Shown: positions 45,819-54,452, numbered from the stretch's first letter. The stretch is 64,000 bases of DNA from Sulfurimonas sp. HSL-1716 (GCF_039645975.1 NZ_CP147918.1:62001-126000); one strand, 5' to 3'. Made by a program: numbers and translations. Notes: generated from the letters alone by a model not told the origin.

Positions 45819-46765
45819 AAAAATTTCTATTTATAGTACTGTTTACGGGTACGCTGTTCGCCAGATCGATACTAAATCCATGTCTTACATATACGGCAAC
45901 GGGCGGGGTGACGGATATGGTTATCCATGACGGCAAACTGTATGTCGGTACGACGCAGAGCAGTCTGGATATTTTTGATATGCGCAACGATAAACTTTTA
46001 AAGACCATAAAAGTGGATAAAGTAAAAGACTTTATGGGCGATCTCGTCGATGCCAAAATATACTCCGTCGATGTCGATAAAGACCGTTTGCTGATCCTCT
46101 CAGAAGCCGAACATGGATATAGAAGGGTCTATATAAATGAAGACGGTAAGAACAAGATCGTCATTCCCTCATCCATGTCTCTTTCCATAGAGAAGGCGAA
46201 ATTCTTAGACAAAGATACGATATTGCTGGGGCTTTTGGGCGATGAACTGATATCGTACGACATCAAAAAAGGAAAACAGAACTGGCGTGTACCCGCAGGA
46301 GGATCGAAATTCTCTGATTTTGCATTGAACGAAAGAAAAGACAGAGTGGTCGTAGCCGATGAGAGCGGAGATTTAAAGATTATTGACACGAAAAACGGTG
46401 CTTTGATAAAAACACTGACGGGAGAGAATCTGGATAACGTCTTTCAGGTTGATTATAAAAAAGGGATCATCGTCAGTGCGGGGCAGGACAGAAGAACCGT
46501 GATCTATAATCGAAACACAAACTCCGCATACTATAAAAGTTCGGATTTTATGATATACAGCGTAGGTCTCTCTCCAAGCGGTAAACTGGCAGGATATTCA
46601 AGTGACGAGAACGGCAATGTGACGATTTTCAACACTGCAACAAAAACAGAGATCGGAACGTTCGGTGGAAATAAAATGACTCCCGCTCATATAATTTTCA
46701 TCAATGAAAACGAGTTTTTAGTGTCTAGCAACAACAAGATAATCAATATCTATGAAATTAAATAA
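45815..46765 (+). CDS. napL: NapL, periplasmic WD40-like protein of the epsilonproteobacterial nap operon
   Basis: A 316-residue exported protein: signal peptide MKKFLFIVLFTGTLFA, then repeated beta-propeller blades such as GKLYVGTTQSSLDIFDMRND and ADESGDLKIIDTKNGALIKT. NapL is found between napF and napD in Campylobacterota; its role is unclear but it supports normal Nap activity in Campylobacter/Wolinella. The order here, napF-napL-(PAS)-napD, differs only by the inserted PAS gene. Confidence 0.88.
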   Translation: MKKFLFIVLFTGTLFARSILNPCLTYTATGGVTDMVIHDGKLYVGTTQSSLDIFDMRNDKLLKTIKVDKVKDFMGDLVDAKIYSVDVDKDRLLILSEAEHGYRRVYINEDGKNKIVIPSSMSLSIEKAKFLDKDTILLGLLGDELISYDIKKGKQNWRVPAGGSKFSDFALNERKDRVVVADESGDLKIIDTKNGALIKTLTGENLDNVFQVDYKKGIIVSAGQDRRTVIYNRNTNSAYYKSSDFMIYSVGLSPSGKLAGYSSDENGNVTIFNTATKTEIGTFGGNKMTPAHIIFINENEFLVSSNNKIINIYEIK

Positions 46766-46776
46766 CGGAGTTTGGC

Positions 46777-47229
46777 ATGGTGTTTTATGAAAGCGAATTC
46801 TTAATTGAAACGGAGATCCCACAAAACGAATTGATCATATCCAGAACAGATCTGAGCGGTATCATAACCTATGCAAACGAGACATTTTGCGAGATAAGCG
46901 GTTATAGTATGGACGAGCTTATCGGCAGATCCCATAACATCATAAGACATCCTGACATGCCGCGTTCCGTTTTTGCTGATCTATGGAATACTATAAAAGC
47001 TGAAAAACAATGGGTAGGAATCGTAAAGAACTTTCGTAAAGACAGAGGATTTTATTGGGTCCACACGATAGTCTCGGGTGTTTATAAAAACGGTGAACTT
47101 GTCGAGTACAAATCTTTAAGAACTCCGATAGGTGCCGAAGACAAATTAAAGTATCAGAAGCTGTATGATAAAATACGTAAAGATAATGGCGAAGATATAA
47201 GAAAAATTATTTATGAAAAGGAGATTTAG
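46777..47229 (+). CDS. PAS-domain protein in the nap operon (Aer-like PAS)
   Basis: A 150-residue single PAS domain: ELIISRTDLSGIITYANETF, GYSMDELIGRSHNIIRHPDM and FYWVHTIVSGVYKNGELVEY are close to the Aer-type PAS domain, which in Escherichia coli binds FAD and senses redox. The NIIRHPDMP stretch is typical of that group. No signal peptide, membrane helix or output domain follows. It lies 11 nt after napL and 2 nt before napD, in the same transcript, so it may couple nitrate respiration to a taxis or regulatory partner. Confidence 0.85.
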   Translation: MVFYESEFLIETEIPQNELIISRTDLSGIITYANETFCEISGYSMDELIGRSHNIIRHPDMPRSVFADLWNTIKAEKQWVGIVKNFRKDRGFYWVHTIVSGVYKNGELVEYKSLRTPIGAEDKLKYQKLYDKIRKDNGEDIRKIIYEKEI

Positions 47230-47231
47230 TT

Positions 47232-47618
47232 ATGAATGTATCAAGTATAGTAGTACAAACAGTACCGAAATATTTGGATGAGGTTCTTGAAAGCCTCAAG
47301 AACTGCGGTGTATGTGATTATCATATCCATGATGAAAAAGGGCGTATCGTCGTTACGATTGAGGGAGAAAGTGTTTCAGACGAGTTAAAAAAACTTCGTG
47401 TGATCGAAGAGCTTCCGCATGTGATAGCAGCAGATATGCATATGTCCTACAGCGAAGAGGAACTAGAAAGACATATGAAGGTCATTGAAGACGGTGAAGT
47501 CGTGCCTAAAGTCTTGGACAACGAGATCGTCGATCCTTCTCAAATCGTGTATAACGGTGACTTGAAGAAAAAAGATCTGGAAGCTTTTGCAAAAACTTTT
47601 GATACGACAGAAAGGTAA
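47232..47618 (+). CDS. napD: NapD, NapA-specific Tat proofreading chaperone
   Basis: A 128-residue cytosolic chaperone that binds the NapA twin-arginine signal until the cofactor is in place. The ferredoxin-like fold begins MNVSSIVVQTVPKYLDEVLE and continues with VTIEGESVSDELKKLRVIE. The C-terminal 40 residues (after ELERHMKVIEDG) exceed typical NapD and are probably flexible. Confidence 0.85.
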   Translation: MNVSSIVVQTVPKYLDEVLESLKNCGVCDYHIHDEKGRIVVTIEGESVSDELKKLRVIEELPHVIAADMHMSYSEEELERHMKVIEDGEVVPKVLDNEIVDPSQIVYNGDLKKKDLEAFAKTFDTTER

Positions 47619-47626
47619 GTGGAAGT

Positions 47627-47914
47627 ATGAGTGTTATATTTACGTCGACCATAAAGGTCGATGAAGATCAAAAATGGTTTATTGAACTCAAAGACATGGT
47701 TGATAGCGAAGTCGTTATTTGCAAAAGTATAGATGAGTATACGAAAATGGTCGAAGAGCTCGGCAAAAAATACGGCGGTCATGTCGATTCCGTTAACTGG
47801 TACAAAGACCAGGACGTTCCGCCTTATGTTATGGATGACATCAGATTTAAGATGGCCGAATTAAAACAAGAGGTCGAAAAAGAAACAGGCAAAAGTATAG
47901 ATTCTATGAAGTAA
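47627..47914 (+). CDS. Small conserved hypothetical protein at the end of the nap operon
   Basis: A 95-residue charged protein with no signal or membrane segment, starting MSVIFTSTIKVDEDQKWF. It has a beta-alpha pattern with a helical C-terminus (MAELKQEVEKETGKSIDSMK). I do not recognise its family. It starts 8 nt after napD and is followed directly by a hairpin terminator, so it is part of the nap operon and may aid NapA maturation. Confidence 0.68.
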   Translation: MSVIFTSTIKVDEDQKWFIELKDMVDSEVVICKSIDEYTKMVEELGKKYGGHVDSVNWYKDQDVPPYVMDDIRFKMAELKQEVEKETGKSIDSMK

Positions 47915-47928
47915 TACTTATAGAATCT
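47899..47928. terminator. Bidirectional terminator at the end of the nap operon
   Basis: AGATTCTAT (47899-47907) pairs with ATAGAATCT (47920-47928); an inner AAGT/ACTT pair extends the stem. It overlaps the stop of the 95-residue gene and abuts the stop of the convergent membrane-protein gene. Confidence 0.72.
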
Positions 47929-48309
47929 TTAGATGCCAAAAAAGCGTTTTAGAAAAGCGCGTTCTTTTTTATCTTTGATAAATATTTTTGCGACGCTTTG
48001 ATTTGCGTCGTTTAATATCACGACATCGTTGTCGACTACTTTAAGATGTTTTTTCCCCCAGTTTTTTTCCAACTCGTCAAGACGCAGCATTACATCCGCG
48101 GCACTAGGCGATTCTTTACTGCCGTCACGTTTATCTATTATCGATAGACCGCCTATGGTCTTCTCAAGGGTATAAGGCATATATACTTTCAGCTCTTTGT
48201 ACATATGCGGGTTTTTTGCTTCGGGCATAGCCTGTTTCATAGCGACAACTCCCATAACCAGGAATGCAAATAATGCTCCAAAAAACAATCCTCTTTTAAC
48301 GTTGCTCAT
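47929..48309 (-). CDS. Membrane-anchored periplasmic protein of unknown function, coupled to siroheme synthase
   Basis: A 126-residue protein with one N-terminal helix (GLFFGALFAFLVMGVVAMKQ) and a soluble, presumably periplasmic, domain with a lysine-rich end (KDKKERAFLKRFFGI). I chose the ATG at 48309, which overlaps the siroheme synthase stop by 4 nt and has GGAG upstream, rather than 48321. No family is recognised. Its position after a siroheme gene next to nap suggests a denitrification-related role. Confidence 0.68.
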   Translation of the reverse strand: MSNVKRGLFFGALFAFLVMGVVAMKQAMPEAKNPHMYKELKVYMPYTLEKTIGGLSIIDKRDGSKESPSAADVMLRLDELEKNWGKKHLKVVDNDVVILNDANQSVAKIFIKDKKERAFLKRFFGI

Positions 48310-48893
48310 GATCTTCTCCATGTATTAATATAATCTTGTGCTTTTTTGTCAAGCATCTGCATACGTTCTTTTCCTTTTGGAAGGGAGGAACGCAGCTGCT
48401 TCATCTCGCGTAAAAAATCAGAGATCCCCGAAGGGATCAGATCAAACAGATATTTCTTGAGATGTTTTGCCAGTGCCGGAGAGGCTCCGGAAGTCGAGAT
48501 CGCTATGGTTAGATCATCTTTCTTGATATATGCAGGAAAGATAAAATCACAATAGTCTACCGAATCTACGGCATTGCATAGGCAGTTGTGTTTCTTTGAT
48601 TCTTCAAATATTTCGGCTTGTAAAGGGATGTTGTCCACGGCAACGATGACGATAGAAAAGCCTTCGATGTCTCCTTGGAGGTATGCACGCTGTTCGTATG
48701 CAAGGTTTCTTTCTTTGATACGTTCAAGCATCGGTGCACTGTAGGATTGGGCGATCACTTCTATGTCCGTTGTAAAACATAAGAGATGCTCCAGCTTTTC
48801 ATATGCGATCTTACCGCCGCCGACAATCAGTATCTTACGTCCGTCCAATTTCATAAAAGCCGGAAAATAGCTCAAAACACAACCTTTTTTCAT
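48306..48893 (-). CDS. Siroheme synthase N-terminal domain type (precorrin-2 dehydrogenase / ferrochelatase)
   Basis: A 195-residue Met8/CysG-N-like protein that oxidises precorrin-2 and inserts iron to give siroheme. It starts MKKGCVLSYFPAFMKLDGRK and has the NAD-binding ILIVGGGKIAYEKLEHLL, then the conserved NAVDSVDYCDFIFPAYIKK and AISTSGASPALAKHLK. The frame is open to 48959, but an FNR-type box overlaps that extension, so 48893 is the likely start. In this window siroheme is also the precursor of haem d1, fitting its inclusion in the FNR-like regulon. Confidence 0.88.
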   Translation of the reverse strand: MKKGCVLSYFPAFMKLDGRKILIVGGGKIAYEKLEHLLCFTTDIEVIAQSYSAPMLERIKERNLAYEQRAYLQGDIEGFSIVIVAVDNIPLQAEIFEESKKHNCLCNAVDSVDYCDFIFPAYIKKDDLTIAISTSGASPALAKHLKKYLFDLIPSGISDFLREMKQLRSSLPKGKERMQMLDKKAQDYINTWRRS

Positions 48894-48952
48894 ATTGTAA
48901 AAAATCATTAAATTACTAGAGACAGCATATCCAAAAGAGTATGATCTTTGGC

Positions 48953-48966
48953 TTGACACAAGTCAA
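48953..48966. promoter_or_regulatory. FNR-type box (TTGACACAAGTCAA) between siroheme synthase and the exporter
   Basis: A perfect inverted repeat TTGAC-N4-GTCAA. On the reverse strand a -10-like TATGCT (48924-48929) is centred 33 nt from the box centre, supporting activation of the siroheme synthase gene, with a start near 48918. No matching -10 is obvious on the + side, so the exporter may or may not use this box. Confidence 0.65.
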
Positions 48967-49111
48967 TATCAGCTGCTGCCGATCCCTTGTAAACGTAAAT
49001 GAGATCTTCGTAAAAATTATAGCGTAACTATGTCTTTGGTTTTTTTTGGTATTAATGTTCCAATAACATTAAGAGTATACCATATCAAAATCTGCGAAAC
49101 AGGATTTTGTC

Positions 49112-50371
49112 ATGAGGAAACACCTCTTTTTTTTAACAGCAATGATATCGTCGTTGTGGGCACAGACGGTGACCATGCAAGAGTGCATAGAAAAAACACT
49201 GTATTCTCATCCTGATATCAAAACTTTTATGCTGGAGGTATCAAAGAGCGAACAAAACTATCAGCTTGCCCGTTCTGCATACCTGCCGCATATCGATTTT
49301 GAAGCGGAGTATGATTTTCGGCGTACATTCGCTCTGCCTCAAAACGGTAAGTTTCGCACCGTTGAAGAGGGCGGTTGGCAGGCTGGCGTAGCTCTGCGTC
49401 AAAAGGTTTGGGATTTTTCAAAAACGACATCTTTGATACACTCGGCAGATCTTCAGAAGGATATTGCACGGCTTTCCGTCGAAGAGGCAAAGAACCTTAT
49501 GATATACAGGGTCGAATCGCTTTATGAGACGGTTGTGATACAAAAAGAGATCATTAGAGTGCGGAAAAAAGATATGCAGGCAAAAAAAGAGCTTTATGAG
49601 CAGGCCGAAGCGTTTGTGGAGCAGGGATTGAAAACCACTTCGGACTCGACAAGGTTTTTGTCTGCGTTTTATGCGGCAAAAGATGCGTTGGGAGCGGCAG
49701 AGTCCTCCTATATGAAAACGATAGCGACACTCTCTTTATATACCGCTGAGCAAATCGATTTTGAAGCCGAGTTCGAAAACAATCTTTTAACGGAAGTAAA
49801 AGATCTGGAGAAAAACAGAAAAAAATTAAAACAGGAGATGCTTGAAAATAATATCCAGCTCAAGATCTACGATAAAACCATACAAAAAGACACTCTTTTA
49901 CATCGATCGGCAAAAGCCGCGCATTACGGTTCGATAGACGCCGTCGCCTCATATACCCGTTTTGATACTTTAAACGCTTACGATACGGGCGTTGTCGGAG
50001 TGACTTTGAACATACCCATCTATACGGGATCGCAAATAAGCGCGCAAGAACAGATATCCCGCATCGAGACAGCCGCCGCAAAAGAGGCAAAAGCCTCCAA
50101 ATCTCTAGCGCTTAGCGAAGAGCTTGAAGGGCTCATAATAGATCTTGCGCAGTACAAAAATACGCTGCAGGCAAAACATGCCCAGCTCGAAGCCTCCCTC
50201 AGTACGAAGAAGCTGCTTGAAGCCAGATACAAAGAGGGCTTGTCCACATATATAGAAGTGCTAGATGCCATGAGCTCGTATCTTTCGTCAAAATTAGAGA
50301 TTTTGGAAGCATACTACGGTATTGCGATGGCGCAAAACCGTATTAAATATCTTACAGGAGTACAAAAATGA
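49112..50371 (+). CDS. TolC-family outer membrane efflux protein
   Basis: A 419-residue outer membrane channel of a tripartite exporter: signal peptide MRKHLFFLTAMISSLWAQ, then two long helical repeats typical of OEP domains (for example VRKKDMQAKKELYEQAEAFV; YKEGLSTYIEVLDAMSSYLS). The terminal YKEGLSTYIEVLDA segment is diagnostic. First of four consecutive exporter genes; the next gene starts 4 nt before this one ends. Confidence 0.88.
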   Translation: MRKHLFFLTAMISSLWAQTVTMQECIEKTLYSHPDIKTFMLEVSKSEQNYQLARSAYLPHIDFEAEYDFRRTFALPQNGKFRTVEEGGWQAGVALRQKVWDFSKTTSLIHSADLQKDIARLSVEEAKNLMIYRVESLYETVVIQKEIIRVRKKDMQAKKELYEQAEAFVEQGLKTTSDSTRFLSAFYAAKDALGAAESSYMKTIATLSLYTAEQIDFEAEFENNLLTEVKDLEKNRKKLKQEMLENNIQLKIYDKTIQKDTLLHRSAKAAHYGSIDAVASYTRFDTLNAYDTGVVGVTLNIPIYTGSQISAQEQISRIETAAAKEAKASKSLALSEELEGLIIDLAQYKNTLQAKHAQLEASLSTKKLLEARYKEGLSTYIEVLDAMSSYLSSKLEILEAYYGIAMAQNRIKYLTGVQK

Positions 50372-51513
50372 AGAACTGGAAAAAACTACTTACGATAACT
50401 GTACTCATGATGGCAGGATCGGCACTTTTTTACTTTAAAGTTTATATCCCAAAAACGACATACCGGATAGTAAATCCCAAAAAAGGATATCTCCGTGTTC
50501 AAGTTTTCGGGATAGGTACCGTAGATGCAAAAGATATTTATCAGATCGGTGCACAGACCGGCGGAAAGATCACCGATATCTTGACGGATCAGGGCCGATG
50601 GATAAAAAAAGGCGCATTGATAGCGACCGTAGATCCTGTCGATCTTCCTTTGCAGCTCGAAGAAGCGAAAGCTTCGCTGGCAAAAGCGAGATCCGAGTCG
50701 ATCGCTTTAAGAGAAGAAACGCGAAGTCTAAAAGCCCAAAAAGAGCTGATAAAGATCACGTATGACAGATATGAGAAACTTTACAAACAAAGATACGCGG
50801 CAAAGGCAGAATATGACAAAGCTGCTGCTGATCTGCAAAGCATAAATGCACAGATAGCTGCAAGCAGGGCTCGCGCCAATTCAAGCGACGCAGAGATCAA
50901 AAGAGCAAAACGAAATATAAAAGCGATGGAGGTCAGGCTTTCAAGATATCATATCTATGCACCCATCAGTGGTTATGTCGTATCAAAAAATGTTCAAGCC
51001 GCTCAAAATGTATTGCCGACACAGAGTATAGTGAAAATAGCGGATCCAAAAAGCGTATGGATCAAGGCCTACGTAGATGAACGGATAAGCGCGGATATCA
51101 AAGCCGGTCAGAAAGCCCTCATAACCCTTCGTTCTCAGGAAGATAAAAAGTTTGAAGGCAAAGTCGCGAGGATAGCGGCAATAAGCGACGCAGTAACCCA
51201 GGAACGGGAGGTTGATGTCTCATTTGACGATCTGCCGATCCCTTTTTATCTGAACGAGCAGGCTCAAGTATCCATCACGACAAAAGTTTTAAAGGATCTC
51301 TTTCTCGTGGATACGGCACTGCTTGTTAAAAAAAACAAAAAGAGCGGTGTCTGGGTAGTCAAGGGTTCTACGGCACATTTTCAAATACTTGAGATCATAG
51401 CCGAATCAAACGGATTTGCAGGCATAAAATCGGGGATCGACGAGACTACGAAGATCATCGTATCGGATCCGAAGAAGAAAGCTCTGAGCGAAGGGATAAA
51501 GGTCCGCTTATGA
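50368..51513 (+). CDS. HlyD/MacA-like periplasmic adaptor (membrane fusion protein)
   Basis: A 381-residue adaptor anchored by one N-terminal helix (LLTITVLMMAGSALFYFKVY). The lipoyl-like half motifs IGAQTGGKITDILTDQGRWI and YAPISGYVVSKNVQAAQNV (read as IYAPISGYV) flank an alpha-helical hairpin at about 95-190. It links the TolC-type channel to the inner membrane permease. It overlaps both neighbours by 4 nt. Confidence 0.88.
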   Translation: MKNWKKLLTITVLMMAGSALFYFKVYIPKTTYRIVNPKKGYLRVQVFGIGTVDAKDIYQIGAQTGGKITDILTDQGRWIKKGALIATVDPVDLPLQLEEAKASLAKARSESIALREETRSLKAQKELIKITYDRYEKLYKQRYAAKAEYDKAAADLQSINAQIAASRARANSSDAEIKRAKRNIKAMEVRLSRYHIYAPISGYVVSKNVQAAQNVLPTQSIVKIADPKSVWIKAYVDERISADIKAGQKALITLRSQEDKKFEGKVARIAAISDAVTQEREVDVSFDDLPIPFYLNEQAQVSITTKVLKDLFLVDTALLVKKNKKSGVWVVKGSTAHFQILEIIAESNGFAGIKSGIDETTKIIVSDPKKKALSEGIKVRL

Positions 51514-52658
51514 TGAATCTGGCACAAAAAGATATCTCCCATACTTTGGGAAAGTTTATTGTGACTGCCATGGGCGTCGGGATGCTGCTTGGGATCGTTT
51601 TGATCATGATAGGCGTATATAGAGGAATGATGGTAGACGCGCAGATACTGCTAAAAGATATACATGCCGATCTGTGGATCGTTCAGGAGAATACTTTAGG
51701 ACCGTTTGCAGAAGCCTCCCGCATACATGAAGATTTAAAAGACACCATAAAGGTTATTGACGGCATTGACAAATCCGAAGCTTTGACATTTCAAAACATG
51801 CAGCTTTATATAAAAGGGCAGGCTGTCCGAGTAATGGCGGTAGGATTTGATCCTTTGGGCAGTTTAAACCCTGTAGATCCAAATACTCTTGTAAGCGGAC
51901 GTATGCTGCAAAAGACTCATTATGAAGCGGTTGTATCCTCTGAGACAGGCTTTAAACTCAATGACAGACTGAAGATAGGCAGAGATATTTATACGGTCGT
52001 GGGCACCACCAGAGGTGCGGTCGCATCCGGCGGCGAGCCTCTCATATATATAAGTCTCAAAGATGCCCAGCAGCTGCAGTTTAGCTATTCAAACGCAAAC
52101 ATAAGAAACGACAGAGCCAGAGGAATCTTTGAAGAAAAAGATATCCATACGGTAAACGCGGTAGCAGCGACCGTAAAAAAAGGTTATGACATCAAAGAGA
52201 CGGCACAGAGGATACGGCGATGGAAACATCAAAGTGTTTATACCGATGCACAGCAAAGCGCCATTTTGACAAAAAACGTCGTTGAAAAAGCTTCCAAACA
52301 GATAGGGCTTTTTACGGCGATCCTTGTCGTGGTATCCACTATTATCATAGGGCTTATCATCTATACGATGACTCTGGAAAAAATAAAAGAGATATCTATC
52401 ATGAAGCTCATAGGGATACCCGATCTCATTATCATAAAGATGATCGTCCAGGAAACCGTTTTGCTCGGGTTCTTCGCTTTTATCTTCGGGAATATTTTTT
52501 CTCATCTTATTTATGACAAATTTCCTAAAAGGGTCGTATTGGAGATCCCCGATGCCCTGTCTCTTTTTGCGGTCGTTTTGATCGCTTCCGTTTTTGCTTC
52601 GTTTGTGGGTGTAGGCAAAGTGATGCATGCGGATCCCACGGTTGCGATAGGAGGTTGA
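51510..52658 (+). CDS. FtsX/DevC-type ABC exporter permease
   Basis: A 382-residue permease: TM1 about 17-37, a large periplasmic domain, then three C-terminal helices (about 265-375). The segment DLWIVQENTLGPFAEASRIH and the phrase GVASGGEP-like RGAVASGGEPLIYIS are typical of DevC/MacB-like exporters, which push substrates from the periplasm through a TolC channel. Substrate unknown. It overlaps the adaptor by 4 nt and is followed by the ATPase after 1 nt. Confidence 0.86.
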   Translation: MMNLAQKDISHTLGKFIVTAMGVGMLLGIVLIMIGVYRGMMVDAQILLKDIHADLWIVQENTLGPFAEASRIHEDLKDTIKVIDGIDKSEALTFQNMQLYIKGQAVRVMAVGFDPLGSLNPVDPNTLVSGRMLQKTHYEAVVSSETGFKLNDRLKIGRDIYTVVGTTRGAVASGGEPLIYISLKDAQQLQFSYSNANIRNDRARGIFEEKDIHTVNAVAATVKKGYDIKETAQRIRRWKHQSVYTDAQQSAILTKNVVEKASKQIGLFTAILVVVSTIIIGLIIYTMTLEKIKEISIMKLIGIPDLIIIKMIVQETVLLGFFAFIFGNIFSHLIYDKFPKRVVLEIPDALSLFAVVLIASVFASFVGVGKVMHADPTVAIGG

Positions 52659-52659
52659 G

Positions 52660-53349
52660 ATGAATGCAAAGCAAAGTATCCGTGTCGAGAACCTTGTAAA
52701 AGAGTTTGGAAAAAACGACAATCTCGTAAGCGTCATAGAGGGAGCTTCCTTTACCATATACAAAGGAGAGCTGATCGCTCTCGTCGCTCCCAGCGGAGCA
52801 GGAAAGACCACTCTTTTAATGATGATAGGCTGCGTGATCGATCCGACCTCGGGAGAGATATGGCTGGGAGAGGAAAAGGTGTATGAAAACCGCTGGCTGA
52901 CAAATGATGCCAGAAAGATTCGCCGTGAAAAGATAGGGTTCATATTTCAAGCACATTATCTGATCCCGTTTTTAAATATCATAGAAAACGTTACCTTGGT
53001 ACCGCAGACCGGCGGAATCTCCGATGAAAAAGCGAAAACGGATGCCATGGAGCTGTTAAAGTATTTTGATATTGCCGATAAAGCTTACAATAAGCCCTCT
53101 CAGCTCTCAGGAGGACAGAATCAAAGAGTTGCGATCGCCCGAGCTCTGGCAAACAATCCAAAGATCATCCTTGCCGATGAGCCGACCGCGGCGCTGGATA
53201 CAAAACGTGCCGTTAGTGTGGTGAAAATGCTAAAAAAGATAGCTTTAGAACAGGATGTGGCCATCATTATGGTGACTCACGATGAAAGGATGCTAAAATA
53301 TTGCGACAGGGTAATGAAGATCGAAAATAAAAAAATTATATTCGAATAG
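52660..53349 (+). CDS. ABC exporter ATP-binding protein (LolD/MacB/DevA type)
   Basis: A 229-residue ATPase. Walker A is APSGAGKTT (residues 43-51; Ala replaces the usual first Gly), the signature LSGGQNQRVAIARAL, and Walker B IILADEPTAALD, followed by the H-loop MVTHDERM. It powers the FtsX-type permease. The four-gene order TolC-adaptor-permease-ATPase is complete, so the exporter should be functional. Confidence 0.93.
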   Translation: MNAKQSIRVENLVKEFGKNDNLVSVIEGASFTIYKGELIALVAPSGAGKTTLLMMIGCVIDPTSGEIWLGEEKVYENRWLTNDARKIRREKIGFIFQAHYLIPFLNIIENVTLVPQTGGISDEKAKTDAMELLKYFDIADKAYNKPSQLSGGQNQRVAIARALANNPKIILADEPTAALDTKRAVSVVKMLKKIALEQDVAIIMVTHDERMLKYCDRVMKIENKKIIFE

Positions 53350-53366
53350 TTTCTATCATAGCTTAC

Positions 53367-53380
53367 TTGATGCAAATCAA
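53367..53380. promoter_or_regulatory. FNR-type box upstream of nirDL (TTGATGCAAATCAA)
   Basis: A perfect TTGAT-N4-ATCAA palindrome. TACAAT (53403-53408) is centred exactly 32 nt downstream of the box centre, giving a predicted transcript start near 53415 for the nirDL operon. Confidence 0.82.
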
Positions 53381-53432
53381 CATATATAATTTTAAAAATG
53401 ATTACAATTACTTTTAAATCAAAAACAGAAAG

Positions 53433-54452
53433 ATGTGGCTCATTATGAAACAAGAAGTACTTTCGCGGATCCAAAAATCATTCCCTTTAGTAGAAAGACC
53501 TTTTCGATCGATCGCCGAAGATCTGGGGATGAAAGAGGAAGATGTCCTTGCTATTTTACAAGAGGAAAAAAGCAAAAACATTATCCGCCAGACATCGGCC
53601 ATCTTCGATACCAAACGTTTAGGATACGTATCGTCGCTGGTGGCATTTAAAATAGACGAAGCCGATATCGACGAAGCTGTATCTATTATCAACTCCCATC
53701 CCGGGATATCGCATAACTATGAGCGTAACCATGAGTTCAATATCTGGTTTACGATAGCCGTTGCTCCCGATTCCAAACTGGGTTTGGAAAAAAGCGTGGA
53801 GATATTGGCTTCTTTGACAAAAGCCAAAAGCCATATAATCCTGCCGACACTCAAACTTTTTAAGATATCCGTAAAACTCGATACGACGGGAAAAGATGAA
53901 AAAAAAGAGAAAGTTAAAAAAGTAAAACACACCGAGATAGAGATGACTCCGCTTCATCATGCGATTATCAGACGTGTACAGTACGATATAGATATTGTAA
54001 GCGAGCCTTTTAAAAAGATCATAGATGAGCTGGACATCGATTACGATACTTTCTTCTCCATCTTAAAACAGCTGCAAAACGCAGGTGTCATGAGACGTTT
54101 TGCTTCGATACTCAATCATCGTAAGGCCGGATTTGGCGCCAATGCGATGGTAGTGTGGGACGTCGATCAGGAAAAAGGGGAAGCAGCAGGCGAGCAAGCG
54201 GCGGCATTTAGTGCCGTAAGCCACTGCTATTTACGACCGAAATACGAGAATTGGCCGTATAATCTTTTTACAATGATCCACGGCAAAACGAAAGAGGAGA
54301 CAAACGCTGTCATAGAAGAGATAGCAAATGAGATTGATGCCCGTTCTTATATGCCTCTTTATTCATCAAGAGAGTTCAAGAAAGTAAGAATAGAGTATTT
54401 TACGCCCGAGTTCGAAGCTTGGGAAAACCTACATGTAAAAGAGGAAGGATAA
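53433..54452 (+). CDS. nirDL: Fused NirDL-type siroheme decarboxylase (haem d1 biosynthesis)
   Basis: A 339-residue protein made of two Lrp/AsnC-like units, as in fused NirD-NirL: the first about 1-150 (IRQTSAIFDTKRLGYVSSLV, then YERNHEFNIWFTI), the second about 172-330 (VMRRFASILNHRKAGFGANA, HCYLRPKYENWPYNLFTMIH). These enzymes remove the acetate side-chain carboxyls of siroheme to didecarboxysiroheme. Separate nirG and nirH genes are not in the window, so this single fused enzyme may do the whole step. An alternative ATG lies at 53445; the choice is uncertain. It starts an operon with three small membrane proteins. Confidence 0.88.
   Translation: MWLIMKQEVLSRIQKSFPLVERPFRSIAEDLGMKEEDVLAILQEEKSKNIIRQTSAIFDTKRLGYVSSLVAFKIDEADIDEAVSIINSHPGISHNYERNHEFNIWFTIAVAPDSKLGLEKSVEILASLTKAKSHIILPTLKLFKISVKLDTTGKDEKKEKVKKVKHTEIEMTPLHHAIIRRVQYDIDIVSEPFKKIIDELDIDYDTFFSILKQLQNAGVMRRFASILNHRKAGFGANAMVVWDVDQEKGEAAGEQAAAFSAVSHCYLRPKYENWPYNLFTMIHGKTKEETNAVIEEIANEIDARSYMPLYSSREFKKVRIEYFTPEFEAWENLHVKEEG

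Noticed and set aside
48893-48959. Longer N-terminus for siroheme synthase starting at 48959
   Set aside because: The extra 22 residues do not match the family, and the FNR-type box overlaps that stretch, placing it upstream of the transcript.
52089-52943. Reverse-strand frame of 284 codons opposite the exporter permease and ATPase
   Set aside because: Spans two real, well-recognised genes; no ribosome site and no recognisable domain.
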